NCBI RefSeq assembly: GCF_029350945.1 | Contig: NZ_JARKMS010000002.1 | Span: forward strand, 887,376-951,375 | DNA from: Maribacter huludaoensis | GTDB taxonomy: Bacteria; Bacteroidota; Bacteroidia; Flavobacteriales; Flavobacteriaceae | Reading direction: 5' to 3' | DNA: 64,000 nucleotides | Shown: one piece after another, positions 10,085-17,422 of the stretch | Position numbering within the stretch: position 1 is the first letter of the stretch | How the letters are laid out: every line of letters begins with the position of its first letter | Notes under the pieces: model-generated | The model's database searches: none | The model's input: the letters and a program-made list of their open reading frames with translations, nothing else | What the model was told of the DNA's origin: nothing | Program-made: the position numbers and the translations under genes

Positions 10085-10723
10085 ATGAGATTACCATTAT
10101 TTCCTTTGCAGTCTATTTTTTTTCCGGGAGAAACCGTGCCGTTACATGTTTTTGAAGATCGTTATAAACAGTTGATCAACGATTGTAGAAATGAGGCCAT
10201 TACATTTGGCATTCCGGTTTTTATCAATAATAAAATGGAATATGGGGTAGAGGTACAATTGGTAGAAATGGTTACAACCTATGAGGGCGGAGAGATGGAT
10301 GTAGTCTGTGTAGCTCGGCAAGTATTTAAATTGTTGGCTTTTGATAATGTAATGGATGATAAATTGTATGCCGGCGGTATTGTAAAATTGATGGAATACG
10401 ATTATGAGGCAACCGATGAAAAAAAACAGACGATCATTAACGGTATAGAACAATTATATGCTATTATGGACGTGCCCTATACAAAACTTAATGTAAAGGA
10501 GTTTAATAGTTTTACCTTGGCACATAAAATTGGGTTGTCTTTTGAACAAGAATACCAATTATTACAGATACCTACAGAAAATGACCGGCTTAATTTTATA
10601 GGTCTTCATCTGACGTCGACTATAACAGTATTGTCAGAAGTAAATAGAACTAAAAAGACTATTGAGTTAAATGGTCATTTTAAAAATTTTGACCCATTAG
10701 ATTTTAAAGATTTGGAGATTTAA
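10085..10723 (+). CDS. LON peptidase substrate-binding domain protein
   Basis: A 212-residue protein that consists of the N-terminal (substrate-binding) domain of Lon without ATPase or protease parts. The opening LPLFPLQSIFFPGETVPLHV and the FEDRYKQLINDC segment are diagnostic. A helical region follows to the C-terminus. Such stand-alone proteins are common in bacteria and their role is not settled. A near-match promoter (TACATTTA) ends only 4 bases before the ATG, so the mRNA may have almost no leader. A weak hairpin follows the gene. Confidence 0.88.
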   Translation: MRLPLFPLQSIFFPGETVPLHVFEDRYKQLINDCRNEAITFGIPVFINNKMEYGVEVQLVEMVTTYEGGEMDVVCVARQVFKLLAFDNVMDDKLYAGGIVKLMEYDYEATDEKKQTIINGIEQLYAIMDVPYTKLNVKEFNSFTLAHKIGLSFEQEYQLLQIPTENDRLNFIGLHLTSTITVLSEVNRTKKTIELNGHFKNFDPLDFKDLEI

Positions 10724-10775
10724 ACCAATTTTTAAATGAAAAATTCACTTGTTTTCTAATTGTTTTGTGTTTTTA

Positions 10776-10820
10776 AGGAGATAATTCTGTTAGTTATTCT
10801 AATTAATCTCCTGTATTTTT
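10776..10820 (+). terminator. Possible intrinsic terminator after the LON-domain gene
   Basis: An AGGAGAT/ATCTCCT stem, extendable by AT pairs, with a loop of about 15-23 bases is followed by a short T run. It is weaker than the other terminators here. Confidence 0.35.
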
Positions 10821-10841
10821 AAATAATTACTTCGTGTTTCC

Positions 10842-10849
10842 TATTTTTG
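10842..10849 (+). promoter_or_regulatory. -7 promoter element for sucC
   Basis: TATTTTTG matches TAnnTTTG and ends 25 bases before the sucC ATG. Confidence 0.55.
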
Positions 10850-10874
10850 CTTAACATTTAAATTCACCATATAT

Positions 10875-12068
10875 ATGAACCTTCACGAATATCAAGGAAA
10901 AGAGATATTAGCAAGTTTTGGGGTGCGCATCCAAAGAGGAATAGTTGCCCAAAATGCAAAAGAGGCTGTTGAAGCTGCAAAGCAATTAACCGCTGAAACC
11001 GGAACTGGATGGCACGTTATTAAAGCACAAGTACACGCAGGTGGTCGTGGTAAAGGTGGTGGTGTAAAATTGGCCAAAAACCTTAAAGAGGTAGAAGAAA
11101 TAGCAAACCAAATCATTGGTATGAACTTGATTACTCCGCAAACTTCTGCAGAGGGTAAAAAAGTACATCAAGTATTGGTTGCTGAGGATGTTTATTACCC
11201 AGGCGAGAGTGAAACGAGCGAGTTCTACATGTCAGTTCTATTAAATAGGGCTACTGGTAAGAACATGATCATGTATTCTACCGAAGGTGGTATGGACATT
11301 GAAGAGGTTGCAGAAAGTACTCCGCATTTAATATTTACAGAGGAAATTGATCCAGCAACGGGCCTTTTAGGATTTCAAGCAAGAAAGATTGCTTTTAACC
11401 TAGGTTTGTCCGGTACTGCTTTTAAAGAGATGACCAAATTTGTAGCTGCTCTATATAAGGCATATGTTGAAAGTGATTCTAGCATGTTCGAGATCAACCC
11501 TGTATTAAAGACATCGGATGATTTGATTATGGCTGTTGATGCTAAAGTTTCTATTGATGATAACGCTCTATACCGTAGAAAGCAATATGCAGAAATGCGC
11601 GATCTTAGAGAAGAGAATCCTATTGAAGTAGAAGCAAGGGAGGTAGGATTAAACTATGTTGACCTAGACGGTAACGTTGGTTGTATGGTTAACGGTGCTG
11701 GTCTTGCAATGGCAACAATGGATTTGATTAAAATGGCAGGTGGAGAGCCAGCTAACTTTTTAGATGTTGGTGGTACTGCAGATGCAAAAAGAGTTGAAGA
11801 AGCTTTTAGAATTATTTTAAAAGATCCTAATGTAAAAGCAATTTTAATCAACATTTTTGGTGGTATCGTTCGTTGTGATCGTGTAGCACAGGGTGTTGTT
11901 GATGCGTATAAAAATATGGGAGATTCAATGCAGGTGCCAATCATCGTAAGGTTGCAAGGTACCAATGCAGAATTAGCGAAAGAGATTATTGACAATTCTG
12001 GTCTTGCAGTTCAATCGGCTGTACAATTCCAAGAAGCTGCTGATAAGGTAAAAGAAGTATTGGCTTAG
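10875..12068 (+). CDS. sucC: Succinyl-CoA synthetase (ADP-forming) beta subunit
   Basis: A 397-residue ATP-grasp subunit of the TCA-cycle enzyme that interconverts succinyl-CoA and succinate with nucleotide phosphorylation. The ATP-grasp N-terminus starts MNLHEYQGKEIL and contains the glycine-rich VHAGGRGKGGGVKL. The C-terminal ligase domain carries GGTADAKRVEEAFRI and NIFGGIVRCD. The alpha subunit gene (sucD) is not adjacent: the next gene is unrelated and a strong terminator follows immediately, so sucC is a single-gene unit here. Confidence 0.96.
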   Translation: MNLHEYQGKEILASFGVRIQRGIVAQNAKEAVEAAKQLTAETGTGWHVIKAQVHAGGRGKGGGVKLAKNLKEVEEIANQIIGMNLITPQTSAEGKKVHQVLVAEDVYYPGESETSEFYMSVLLNRATGKNMIMYSTEGGMDIEEVAESTPHLIFTEEIDPATGLLGFQARKIAFNLGLSGTAFKEMTKFVAALYKAYVESDSSMFEINPVLKTSDDLIMAVDAKVSIDDNALYRRKQYAEMRDLREENPIEVEAREVGLNYVDLDGNVGCMVNGAGLAMATMDLIKMAGGEPANFLDVGGTADAKRVEEAFRIILKDPNVKAILINIFGGIVRCDRVAQGVVDAYKNMGDSMQVPIIVRLQGTNAELAKEIIDNSGLAVQSAVQFQEAADKVKEVLA

Positions 12069-12095
12069 TACCGTCCGTTTCTTTTAGTACAATTT

Positions 12096-12127
12096 AAAGA
12101 CCACTCTATTAGAGTGGTCTTTTTTTT
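12096..12127 (+). terminator. Intrinsic terminator after sucC
   Basis: A 12-bp perfect stem AAAGACCACTCT/AGAGTGGTCTTT with a 3-base loop is followed by a run of T. Confidence 0.92.
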
Positions 12128-12299
12128 GACCTTAATTATACGTTCAAATTATTGAAAATGTAGTTTATAGTGTATAAATCTGCATATATTATTATTTCAA
12201 TATTAAATTGATGTTAAAATTATCATATTATTATTTTTAATCCTTTATTTTGTGATATATGTAATTTATCAATAATTTCTAATCTTAAAAATATATAAT

Positions 12300-12635
12300 A
12301 TGAAAAAAGTCAAAATTTTATTAATCGCAATGCTCACATTTAGTGTAGGAACAATTGCCGCACATGATAAAGAGTTCAATGATGATAAGGGAGCAAAGTG
12401 GATAACCACTCAAATTCATGAAATGTTGGCCAATGAGGATATACCTAATCAAATTAGAGGTGCAAAAGCCGAGATTAAAATTGCTGTTGCCGATGATGGT
12501 ATGTACAGATTATTATCCATTAAATCTAACAATGGTCATTTAAAGGAATTTTTGAAGAAAGGGATAGATTTTGAAAATCTTGTACCGGGAAATACGGACT
12601 TAGTCTATGTTATTCCAATAGAAATAGCAGATTAG
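12300..12635 (+). CDS. Small secreted protein, TonB_C-like fold, paralogue 1
   Basis: A 111-residue protein with a signal peptide (about 1-21, ending TIAAH). The mature part has a helix (TTQIHEMLANEDIP) followed by a beta-rich region (AEIKIAVADDGMYRLLSIKS, then a helix KEFLKKGIDF, then VYVIPIEI). The beta-beta-helix-beta order and the closing VIPI strand resemble the C-terminal domain of TonB, but there is no TM anchor or proline-rich linker. It is a clear paralogue of the next gene at 12998, of identical length. Function unknown; a periplasmic protein-protein adaptor is one possibility. Confidence 0.75.
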   Translation: MKKVKILLIAMLTFSVGTIAAHDKEFNDDKGAKWITTQIHEMLANEDIPNQIRGAKAEIKIAVADDGMYRLLSIKSNNGHLKEFLKKGIDFENLVPGNTDLVYVIPIEIAD

Positions 12636-12658
12636 ATTAGATACTGTTTATCAATTTT

Positions 12659-12687
12659 AAAGAACGCCTAGAGGCGTTCTTTTTTTA
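12659..12687 (+). terminator. Intrinsic terminator between the two small paralogues
   Basis: A 10-bp stem AAAGAACGCC/GGCGTTCTTT with a 4-base loop and T tail. It means that the two paralogues are probably transcribed separately. Confidence 0.9.
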
Positions 12688-12997
12688 TTTATAAAAATGA
12701 AATATTTGCTTGGATAGAAATTATTGTATGTTTTATTTTAAGTAATCGTAATTATAAAACAAGGAAATCTATATTTTATGTTACTTAAATGAAATTATGG
12801 TTAAGGTTTTAAAATCCTATTTTTTTGAATGATTTGTATTTCTAAATTTGAAATGTAATTGAAGAATTACTATTAAAGAGATGTCAAAATGAATTTAAAT
12901 TGTAACATTCTTATTTTATAATCGTCTTTTTAGTAATTCATCATCAATCAATTAATAATCATACTTCAGAAAATCTGAGGTAAAAAAACAAAAAGTC
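12688..12997. other. 310-base intergenic stretch before paralogue 2
   Basis: AT-rich, with no convincing coding frame. At its end (12964-12980) is a short hairpin, CTTCAGA/TCTGAGG with a 3-base loop, followed by an A-rich leader to the ATG at 12998. No TAnnTTTG element with good spacing was found. Confidence 0.4.
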
Positions 12998-13333
12998 ATG
13001 AGAAAATTAAGTTTAGTAGTCGTAGCTGCAATGCTACTTGCAACAGGTAATGTATTAGCAAACGATGTAAAAGGTGAGAACCCTTCTAAAAATCTATCTA
13101 CACAGATTTCAGAAATGTTAACGGAGAATAGTTTCTCTGAAGAACATAAAGATTTAACCGCCCAGGTTCGTTTTACTTTGAACGCTGAGGGGGAAATTGT
13201 TGTGTTATCCGTAAATTCTGAATCTGATAAGATGGAAAGTTTTGTCAAAAATAAATTAAACTATAAAAAGGTTAATTTGACAAACGTAAAGGAGGGTAAA
13301 GTGTATACCATACCTGTACGAATAGAGGTGTAG
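12998..13333 (+). CDS. Small secreted protein, TonB_C-like fold, paralogue 2
   Basis: A 111-residue protein with a signal peptide (about 1-22, ending VLAND). The mature part mirrors paralogue 1: STQISEMLTEN helix, AQVRFTLNAEGEIVVLSVNS strands, MESFVKNKLNYK helix and the final VYTIPVRIEV strand. The pattern 'xVxFxLNxxGxIxVLSVxS' followed by a helix and 'YxIPVxI' is close to the TonB C-terminal fold. The leader contains a short hairpin. It is independently terminated. No function can be assigned. Confidence 0.78.
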   Translation: MRKLSLVVVAAMLLATGNVLANDVKGENPSKNLSTQISEMLTENSFSEEHKDLTAQVRFTLNAEGEIVVLSVNSESDKMESFVKNKLNYKKVNLTNVKEGKVYTIPVRIEV

Positions 13334-13350
13334 TTTATGGACTTAGGCTA

Positions 13351-13388
13351 AAAAAATCTTAATACACCCCGGTGTATTAAGATTTTTT
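13351..13388. terminator. Bidirectional terminator overlapping a stop codon
   Basis: A 17-bp stem (A6-TCTTAATACAC with its complement ending T6) lies between convergent genes. The stop codon of the minus-strand DUF1456 gene (13377-13379) is inside the stem. Confidence 0.9.
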
Positions 13389-13754
13389 CTTGTTTTTATA
13401 CTTTACAGAGCTAATGGCAGTATCTACCTTTTTCATTTGCTTTGTTTTAAAATCTTTTCTTTCATTATTTTTTTGAACGGGTCTTTTGCTGCTAGTTGAC
13501 ATAGCCAACAAAACTTCTCCCGGTATTTTAGGAGCATCTTTTGTGCCGCGTAGATGAAGAACTAAACCGTTTAAAAAGTTGCGTAAAACCTGATCACCGC
13601 ATTCCATGTAATTAGGGTGGTCTTCATTTCTAAAGAAGGCACCCAATTCGCTTTTAGAAATTTTGAAGTCTACCAGCTGTAAAATTTCAACGATTTGATC
13701 ATCTCTGAATTTTAACGCTACCCTTAGTTTTTTAAATATATCATTATTTGTCAT
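13377..13754 (-). CDS. DUF1456 family protein (YehS-like)
   Basis: A 125-residue protein. The N-terminal repeat unit, with NNDIFKKLRVALKFRDDQIV and then a second copy-like segment ending in LRNFLNGLVLHLRG, matches the DUF1456/YehS family, which has two similar helical halves. The pair of short motifs 'SELGAFFRNEDHPNY' is typical. The C-terminal 35 residues are lysine-rich and probably disordered (ends KYKNKKKS). The family is uncharacterised. Its 3' end lies within the terminator shared with the convergent small secreted gene. Confidence 0.85.
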   Translation of the reverse strand: MTNNDIFKKLRVALKFRDDQIVEILQLVDFKISKSELGAFFRNEDHPNYMECGDQVLRNFLNGLVLHLRGTKDAPKIPGEVLLAMSTSSKRPVQKNNERKDFKTKQMKKVDTAISSVKYKNKKKS

Positions 13755-13847
13755 ACCGCAATTTTAAGGACTGCAAGTTATTATAAAAATATGACCTGTT
13801 AACGGCTTAGTCGTATTAATAGACCTGTTGTCTACATAGATAGATTT

Positions 13848-14024
13848 ATGGTACTAAAGAGGCCAATTTTTTCGGTAGAAATTTATTCCTATGCTGCATC
13901 CATATGTAACAATGAATGTAGAAATGATAAAATTATTATTTCTGTTTCTAAGTTAAATGACCCACACGCACGACTATTTTTAAGTTATGTTAACCTGCTT
14001 ACAACCACCTTAGAAATTCTTTAG
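13848..14024 (+). CDS. Marginal small ORF, 58 residues
   Basis: An ATG-started frame of 58 codons ending TAG, with normal-looking composition (MVLKRPIFSVEIYSYAASIC at the start, then two more Cys-containing or charged segments and a hydrophobic-threonine tail). No family is recognised, and no -7 promoter element or ribosome site is evident upstream. It could be chance in AT-rich DNA or a remnant of a longer gene. Confidence 0.2.
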   Translation: MVLKRPIFSVEIYSYAASICNNECRNDKIIISVSKLNDPHARLFLSYVNLLTTTLEIL

Positions 14025-14216
14025 CGGTTTTTTAGCTTCTTACTGATTAATTTCTTAGAATAATCTTACAATTTTCTATAATTCTGGATTAGATATTTTG
14101 TTAATATTATTTATTGGCAGGTCGTTTAATCGATAATATGAGGTGTTTCGTCGAGAACACTTTTCAGATTATCCAAAAAGAGGTTTCCCTATATATTATT
14201 CATGCTTTTCAACCGT

Positions 14217-14224
14217 TATATTTG
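14217..14224 (+). promoter_or_regulatory. -7 promoter element in front of a small membrane-peptide frame
   Basis: TATATTTG is a perfect TAnnTTTG match, 26 bases before the ATG at 14250. Its presence suggests the short frame downstream is, or was, transcribed. Confidence 0.5.
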
Positions 14225-14249
14225 TAGGAATTATCTTATATATTTATAA

Positions 14250-14435
14250 ATGAAAAGAAAATTAATAAATGGCTTATTGCTTTTTTTAGTGTTTGTTGTG
14301 TTTTTAATTAGTGTAGGATCTGTTTTTGTAGATCTATAACCAAGTTAGCTGTATAAAATTGAATTGTCATTACTATTCATTTTGGCAATTCTTTTAACCT
14401 TAGGCTATTTGATTTTTAGTGGAGGTTCATATTAG
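14250..14435 (+). pseudogene. Two-helix small membrane protein interrupted by two in-frame stops
   Basis: From the ATG at 14250 the frame encodes a lysine-rich start and a hydrophobic helix (GLLLFLVFVVFLISVGSVFV). It then meets TAA (14337) and TAG (14346). The same frame continues with a second strongly hydrophobic stretch (LSLLFILAILLTLGYLIFSG) to a final TAG at 14433. Read through, this is a 61-codon, two-helix membrane protein preceded by a good promoter element. It is either a broken gene or a 29-residue single-helix peptide whose downstream resemblance is accidental. Confidence 0.35.
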
Positions 14436-14541
14436 CCATTAATTGTACAAACAATATTGTATGTAGTCGTAAAAGGCATTTAGTAAGCATTTATATGAAG
14501 GATAACGAATTTAGAGAATGAAGAATATATAATTGCAGATT

Positions 14542-14934
14542 ATGGGGGGAGATATGATAAAGCTTAAGATTATATCAGGTATGATTAAATCTTCAATAAT
14601 TAATAAAGGCTTAGAGCAAACTGAATATGAATTCATTTGTTGTATAGGTCAACAATTGGGTCTTAACCAGCAAGTTATTGATACCTATGTAGAGGATAAT
14701 GAAATATTTATATTACCTGATTCTATGGAAAGTAAAATTTTAAAATTTTACAAAACGGCTTTACGTGATAAGAATCTATGCCAAAACTATTATAAATGGA
14801 TTAGAAATTCTTACCGTCAGGGTATGGCCATGGGCCTACCAAAAAAAATAATAAGAAAGTTTATATATGATTTGCATTTTTCTGAAGATGGTATTCAAGG
14901 AGAACGTATAATTAAGAACTATTTTTTAAAGTAA
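14542..14934 (+). CDS. TerB-like helical protein, paralogue 1
   Basis: A 130-residue, probably cytosolic, all-helical protein. Three starts are possible: TTG at 14533 and ATGs at 14542 and 14554. I chose 14542 because it gives the same N-terminal length as the paralogue at 15047. The segments EYEFICCIGQQLGL and GMAMGLPKKIIRKFIYDL recur in the paralogue. The helix pattern resembles the TerB-like (tellurite resistance/DjlA N-terminal) domain often seen as small proteins in Bacteroidota, but acidic metal-binding residues are not obvious. Function unknown. Confidence 0.65.
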   Translation: MGGDMIKLKIISGMIKSSIINKGLEQTEYEFICCIGQQLGLNQQVIDTYVEDNEIFILPDSMESKILKFYKTALRDKNLCQNYYKWIRNSYRQGMAMGLPKKIIRKFIYDLHFSEDGIQGERIIKNYFLK

Positions 14935-15046
14935 AAGGCACACAATATTGAGGGGAGTTTAGTATCATCTATCAAATATGAAATAAATAGGGCAAATTTT
15001 ACGTTAAAATATGTAGCTGCTGAATATCAAATCATTACGTAAGAAT

Positions 15047-15448
15047 ATGCCTACTAATAAAGAAAAGCTAAGTATTTTATCAGAAATGATTTCATTTGCC
15101 AAAGTAAACAATAAGGTGAAAGAATCAGAATATGATTTTCTTTTTTCGGTTGCCCAGCAATTGGAAGTCAGTAAAAAAACTTTTGATAGTCTTTTTACAT
15201 CTCACGTAGAGCATGTAATCCCTAAATCCCAATCGGAACGTATTTTACAATTTCATAGGTTAGTGCTGTTAATGAATGTTGATAATGAACAAGATATTAA
15301 CGAGGTAAAGCGAATTTATGATATCGGTTTAAAAATGGGATTACCACCAGGTGCAATTCAACAGGTACTTTCTATAATGCATAAATACCCAAATAAAGTT
15401 GTGCCACCAGATATGTTGATTTCTATATTTAAATCGCACTACAATTAG
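15047..15448 (+). CDS. TerB-like helical protein, paralogue 2
   Basis: A 133-residue helical protein, tandem paralogue of the preceding gene: KLSILSEMISFAKVNNKV, SEYDFLFSVAQQLEV and GLKMGLPPGAIQQVLSIM align with their counterparts at 14542. There is a TerB-like helix pattern but no catalytic motif. Its TAG stop overlaps the TAA stop of the convergent DUF2254 gene within the four bases TTAG (15445-15448), so there is no spacer for a terminator between them. Confidence 0.7.
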   Translation: MPTNKEKLSILSEMISFAKVNNKVKESEYDFLFSVAQQLEVSKKTFDSLFTSHVEHVIPKSQSERILQFHRLVLLMNVDNEQDINEVKRIYDIGLKMGLPPGAIQQVLSIMHKYPNKVVPPDMLISIFKSHYN

Positions 15449-16713
15449 GACCAAGAGATAAAATTGGCACTTAATTGTTCAAGGTCTCTTTTGTTTTCAA
15501 TGTTTTTATTGGCGTCTGTTATTAATTCATTGATTTCCAATTCTATGACTTCTAATTGATTAGAGTCTATTACGTGATTTTTAAGAGTGTTTAGCATATG
15601 CATTAATTTCCTCATAACGGTGATGTCATGTTTACAATAAAGCCTGTACGTTGCCATAACATTAAATAATATTTCGGAAAATTTGGAACATTTTATTAGG
15701 CCCAAATTTTCTCCATCTATATCTGTTATATACTCATAATCCGCTTTGTGCATTAAACGTAAAAAAAGTGAAGTTAAGTAGTCTATAGTATTTAGGGCCG
15801 TACCTGGATCATTAATGCCCGGGGACATCGCTTTTACACCTATTTCTGAAATTTGTCTAAAGCCGTAGATATAATTTTCTCCTATCAATTCTTCATGACT
15901 AAATAAAAGCGTATTCATTATTTTCTGTTCTACGTGGTTATCTAATGGCTTTTGGGTTTTAAAACCAATTGTCCCATTTAAAATAAATTGACCTTTATGT
16001 AATTCAATGGCGATTTTTAGTGAGTTTTTTTTACATAAATCGAGCAGATCATCACTTAGGATTCCGTAGAAATAACCCGTTTTGGTAATTTCATAGGCAT
16101 ACCAATGATCTTGGGCTGGAAAGTTAAAAGTGTTCTTTTCCTGATCTTTAATTACTGATGTTATTTCAGATTTTGTTCGGGTATGAATTGCGGTCAAAAT
16201 ATTGCCTACTTGTATTGCTTGAGAGATATGATGAATAAAATAGATAAATGCCGCAAGGCAGCCTACAGCTAATATGATACCTAATAACACTGAAAAGCCA
16301 GGAGTTTGGTATGAGTTGTTGGTAGGTTCTATAGAGATGAGAATAAAAATGTTATAAAGAATTGTACCAATATAGAGGCCTAATACAATTTGATGTTTTT
16401 GATCTGATACAATGCCTGGCAAAACTCTTGGAGAAAAATTGCTTGATGCTTGATTAAGCAATACCATTACCATTGAGAAGCTAAATACGGTCAATGAAAT
16501 TAAACCTCCAATTAGTGTGCTTAGAATAGTTTTGGCCGTATCCGTGTTGTCTATAACCAGAGCTGGCGCAACTTCCATAATATGTGCGGAGATATTTTTT
16601 TGTTCCAGATAAATCATAAAAAAGGCAGTGAGTAATCCGCCTAAGGAGATAATTGTGGGAAAAAAGGCAATTCTGGATTGAATTTGGTCAATAAAGTTGG
16701 TTAGTCTGTCCAT
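15445..16713 (-). CDS. DUF2254 family membrane protein
   Basis: A 422-residue inner-membrane protein. There are four hydrophobic segments in the first 165 residues (about 15-35, 60-85, 110-130 and 140-160), followed by a soluble C-terminal domain of about 260 residues. The text around ALVIDNTDTAKTILSTLIGG, VFSFSMVMVLLNQASSNFSPR and AMSPGINDPGTALNTIDYL is diagnostic for DUF2254. The family is uncharacterised. It is divergent from the Hsp20 gene, so the intergenic repeats at 16800-16844 could influence both. Confidence 0.92.
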   Translation of the reverse strand: MDRLTNFIDQIQSRIAFFPTIISLGGLLTAFFMIYLEQKNISAHIMEVAPALVIDNTDTAKTILSTLIGGLISLTVFSFSMVMVLLNQASSNFSPRVLPGIVSDQKHQIVLGLYIGTILYNIFILISIEPTNNSYQTPGFSVLLGIILAVGCLAAFIYFIHHISQAIQVGNILTAIHTRTKSEITSVIKDQEKNTFNFPAQDHWYAYEITKTGYFYGILSDDLLDLCKKNSLKIAIELHKGQFILNGTIGFKTQKPLDNHVEQKIMNTLLFSHEELIGENYIYGFRQISEIGVKAMSPGINDPGTALNTIDYLTSLFLRLMHKADYEYITDIDGENLGLIKCSKFSEILFNVMATYRLYCKHDITVMRKLMHMLNTLKNHVIDSNQLEVIELEINELITDANKNIENKRDLEQLSANFISWS

Positions 16714-16799
16714 TTTTAAAATCTATCCCTAAATCTAATGATTGTGACTGTTGAAAAAAGGCTGATATGCCAAAATTCCAAACTCATATGCATTAATAA

Positions 16800-16844
16800 T
16801 GACAAAATGACATTGTATACTGGTAATATAGTGACAAAATGTCG
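16800..16844. repeat. Pair of operator-like repeats upstream of hsp20
   Basis: TGACAAAATG occurs at 16800-16809 and again at 16832-16841, 32 bases apart (about three helical turns). The second copy extends to TGACAAAATGTCG, with the inverted repeat GACA-AAA-TGTC. The first reads TGACAAAATGACA. Position and phasing fit binding sites for an activator of the sigma-54 promoter just downstream, but the protein is unknown. Confidence 0.6.
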
Positions 16845-16855
16845 TTAAAATTGCG

Positions 16856-16872
16856 TTGGTATATAATTTGCC
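16856..16872 (+). promoter_or_regulatory. Sigma-54 type (-24/-12) promoter for hsp20
   Basis: TTGG-N8-TTGC gives GG (16858-16859) and GC (16870-16871) separated by exactly 10 bases, the strict spacing of sigma-54 promoters. Transcription would start near 16883, leaving about 36 bases of leader before the ATG at 16919. Confidence 0.65.
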
Positions 16873-16918
16873 TTATTCAAATCAAATAATAAAACAAATT
16901 AATTTAAAAGATACTATT

Positions 16919-17344
16919 ATGAATTTAACTAAGAGAAATGATGTTTTGTTCCCAGCATTAATGAATGAGATATTTAAACCAGATTGGTTTGGTGGAATTG
17001 AAAATTCTAGATCATCCGTTCCAGCGGTGAACATTAAAGAAAATGAAAAAGATTTTGAACTGGAACTTTTTGTGCCTGGAAGGGTAAAAGAAGATTTTAT
17101 GATTGAAATTGATGATGCCGTGTTAACGATTTCAGCAGAAATTAAAGAGGAGAGTGAAGAAGTGAAAGAAAATTTTACAAGAAAAGAGTTCAGTATCTCG
17201 TCTTTTAAACGTGCATTTACATTACCTGATACCGTTGCAACAGATAAAATTGAGGCAACGTATGAAGGAGGAATTTTAAAATTTAACCTTCCAAAAAAGG
17301 AGGAGGCCTTACCTAAGCCAAAAAGAATGATAGAATTAAAATAA
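16919..17344 (+). CDS. Hsp20/alpha-crystallin family small heat shock protein
   Basis: A 141-residue ATP-independent holdase. The alpha-crystallin domain runs from about residue 35 to 130 (VPAVNIKENEKDFELELFVP, then FKRAFTLPDTV), with the family hallmark A-x-Y-x-x-G-I-L (ATYEGGILKFNLPKK) near the end. The C-terminal tail IELK supplies a weak I-x-L-type motif. The upstream in-frame TTG at 16856 falls inside the sigma-54 promoter, so the ATG at 16919 is the start. Expression is probably stress-induced through sigma-54 and a cognate activator. A terminator follows. Confidence 0.94.
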   Translation: MNLTKRNDVLFPALMNEIFKPDWFGGIENSRSSVPAVNIKENEKDFELELFVPGRVKEDFMIEIDDAVLTISAEIKEESEEVKENFTRKEFSISSFKRAFTLPDTVATDKIEATYEGGILKFNLPKKEEALPKPKRMIELK

Positions 17345-17392
17345 GTATTAAGTGACTGCCTTTTTTTTAGGTTGGTTTGAGTTGTTTGGTTG

Positions 17393-17422
17393 AAGTGCTT
17401 TGAGAGATCAAAGCACTTTTTT
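17393..17422 (+). terminator. Intrinsic terminator after hsp20
   Basis: A 10-bp stem AAGTGCTTTG/CAAAGCACTT with a 6-base loop and T tail. Confidence 0.9.

Larger units (their letters stand above)
13755..14249. other. Gene-poor gap with one marginal small frame
   Basis: No recognised gene or RNA. It holds the marginal 58-codon frame at 13848 and, at its end, a good -7 promoter element. The rest is AT-rich with no repeat that I can identify. Confidence 0.4.

Noticed and set aside
12128-14541. tRNA or other structured RNA in the accessory gaps
   Set aside because: No T-arm GGTTCRA pattern or cloverleaf, and no riboswitch-like structure was seen.
14542-15448. Possible tellurite-resistance system
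   Set aside because: Only TerB-like domains are present; no TerC/D/E-like genes are nearby.
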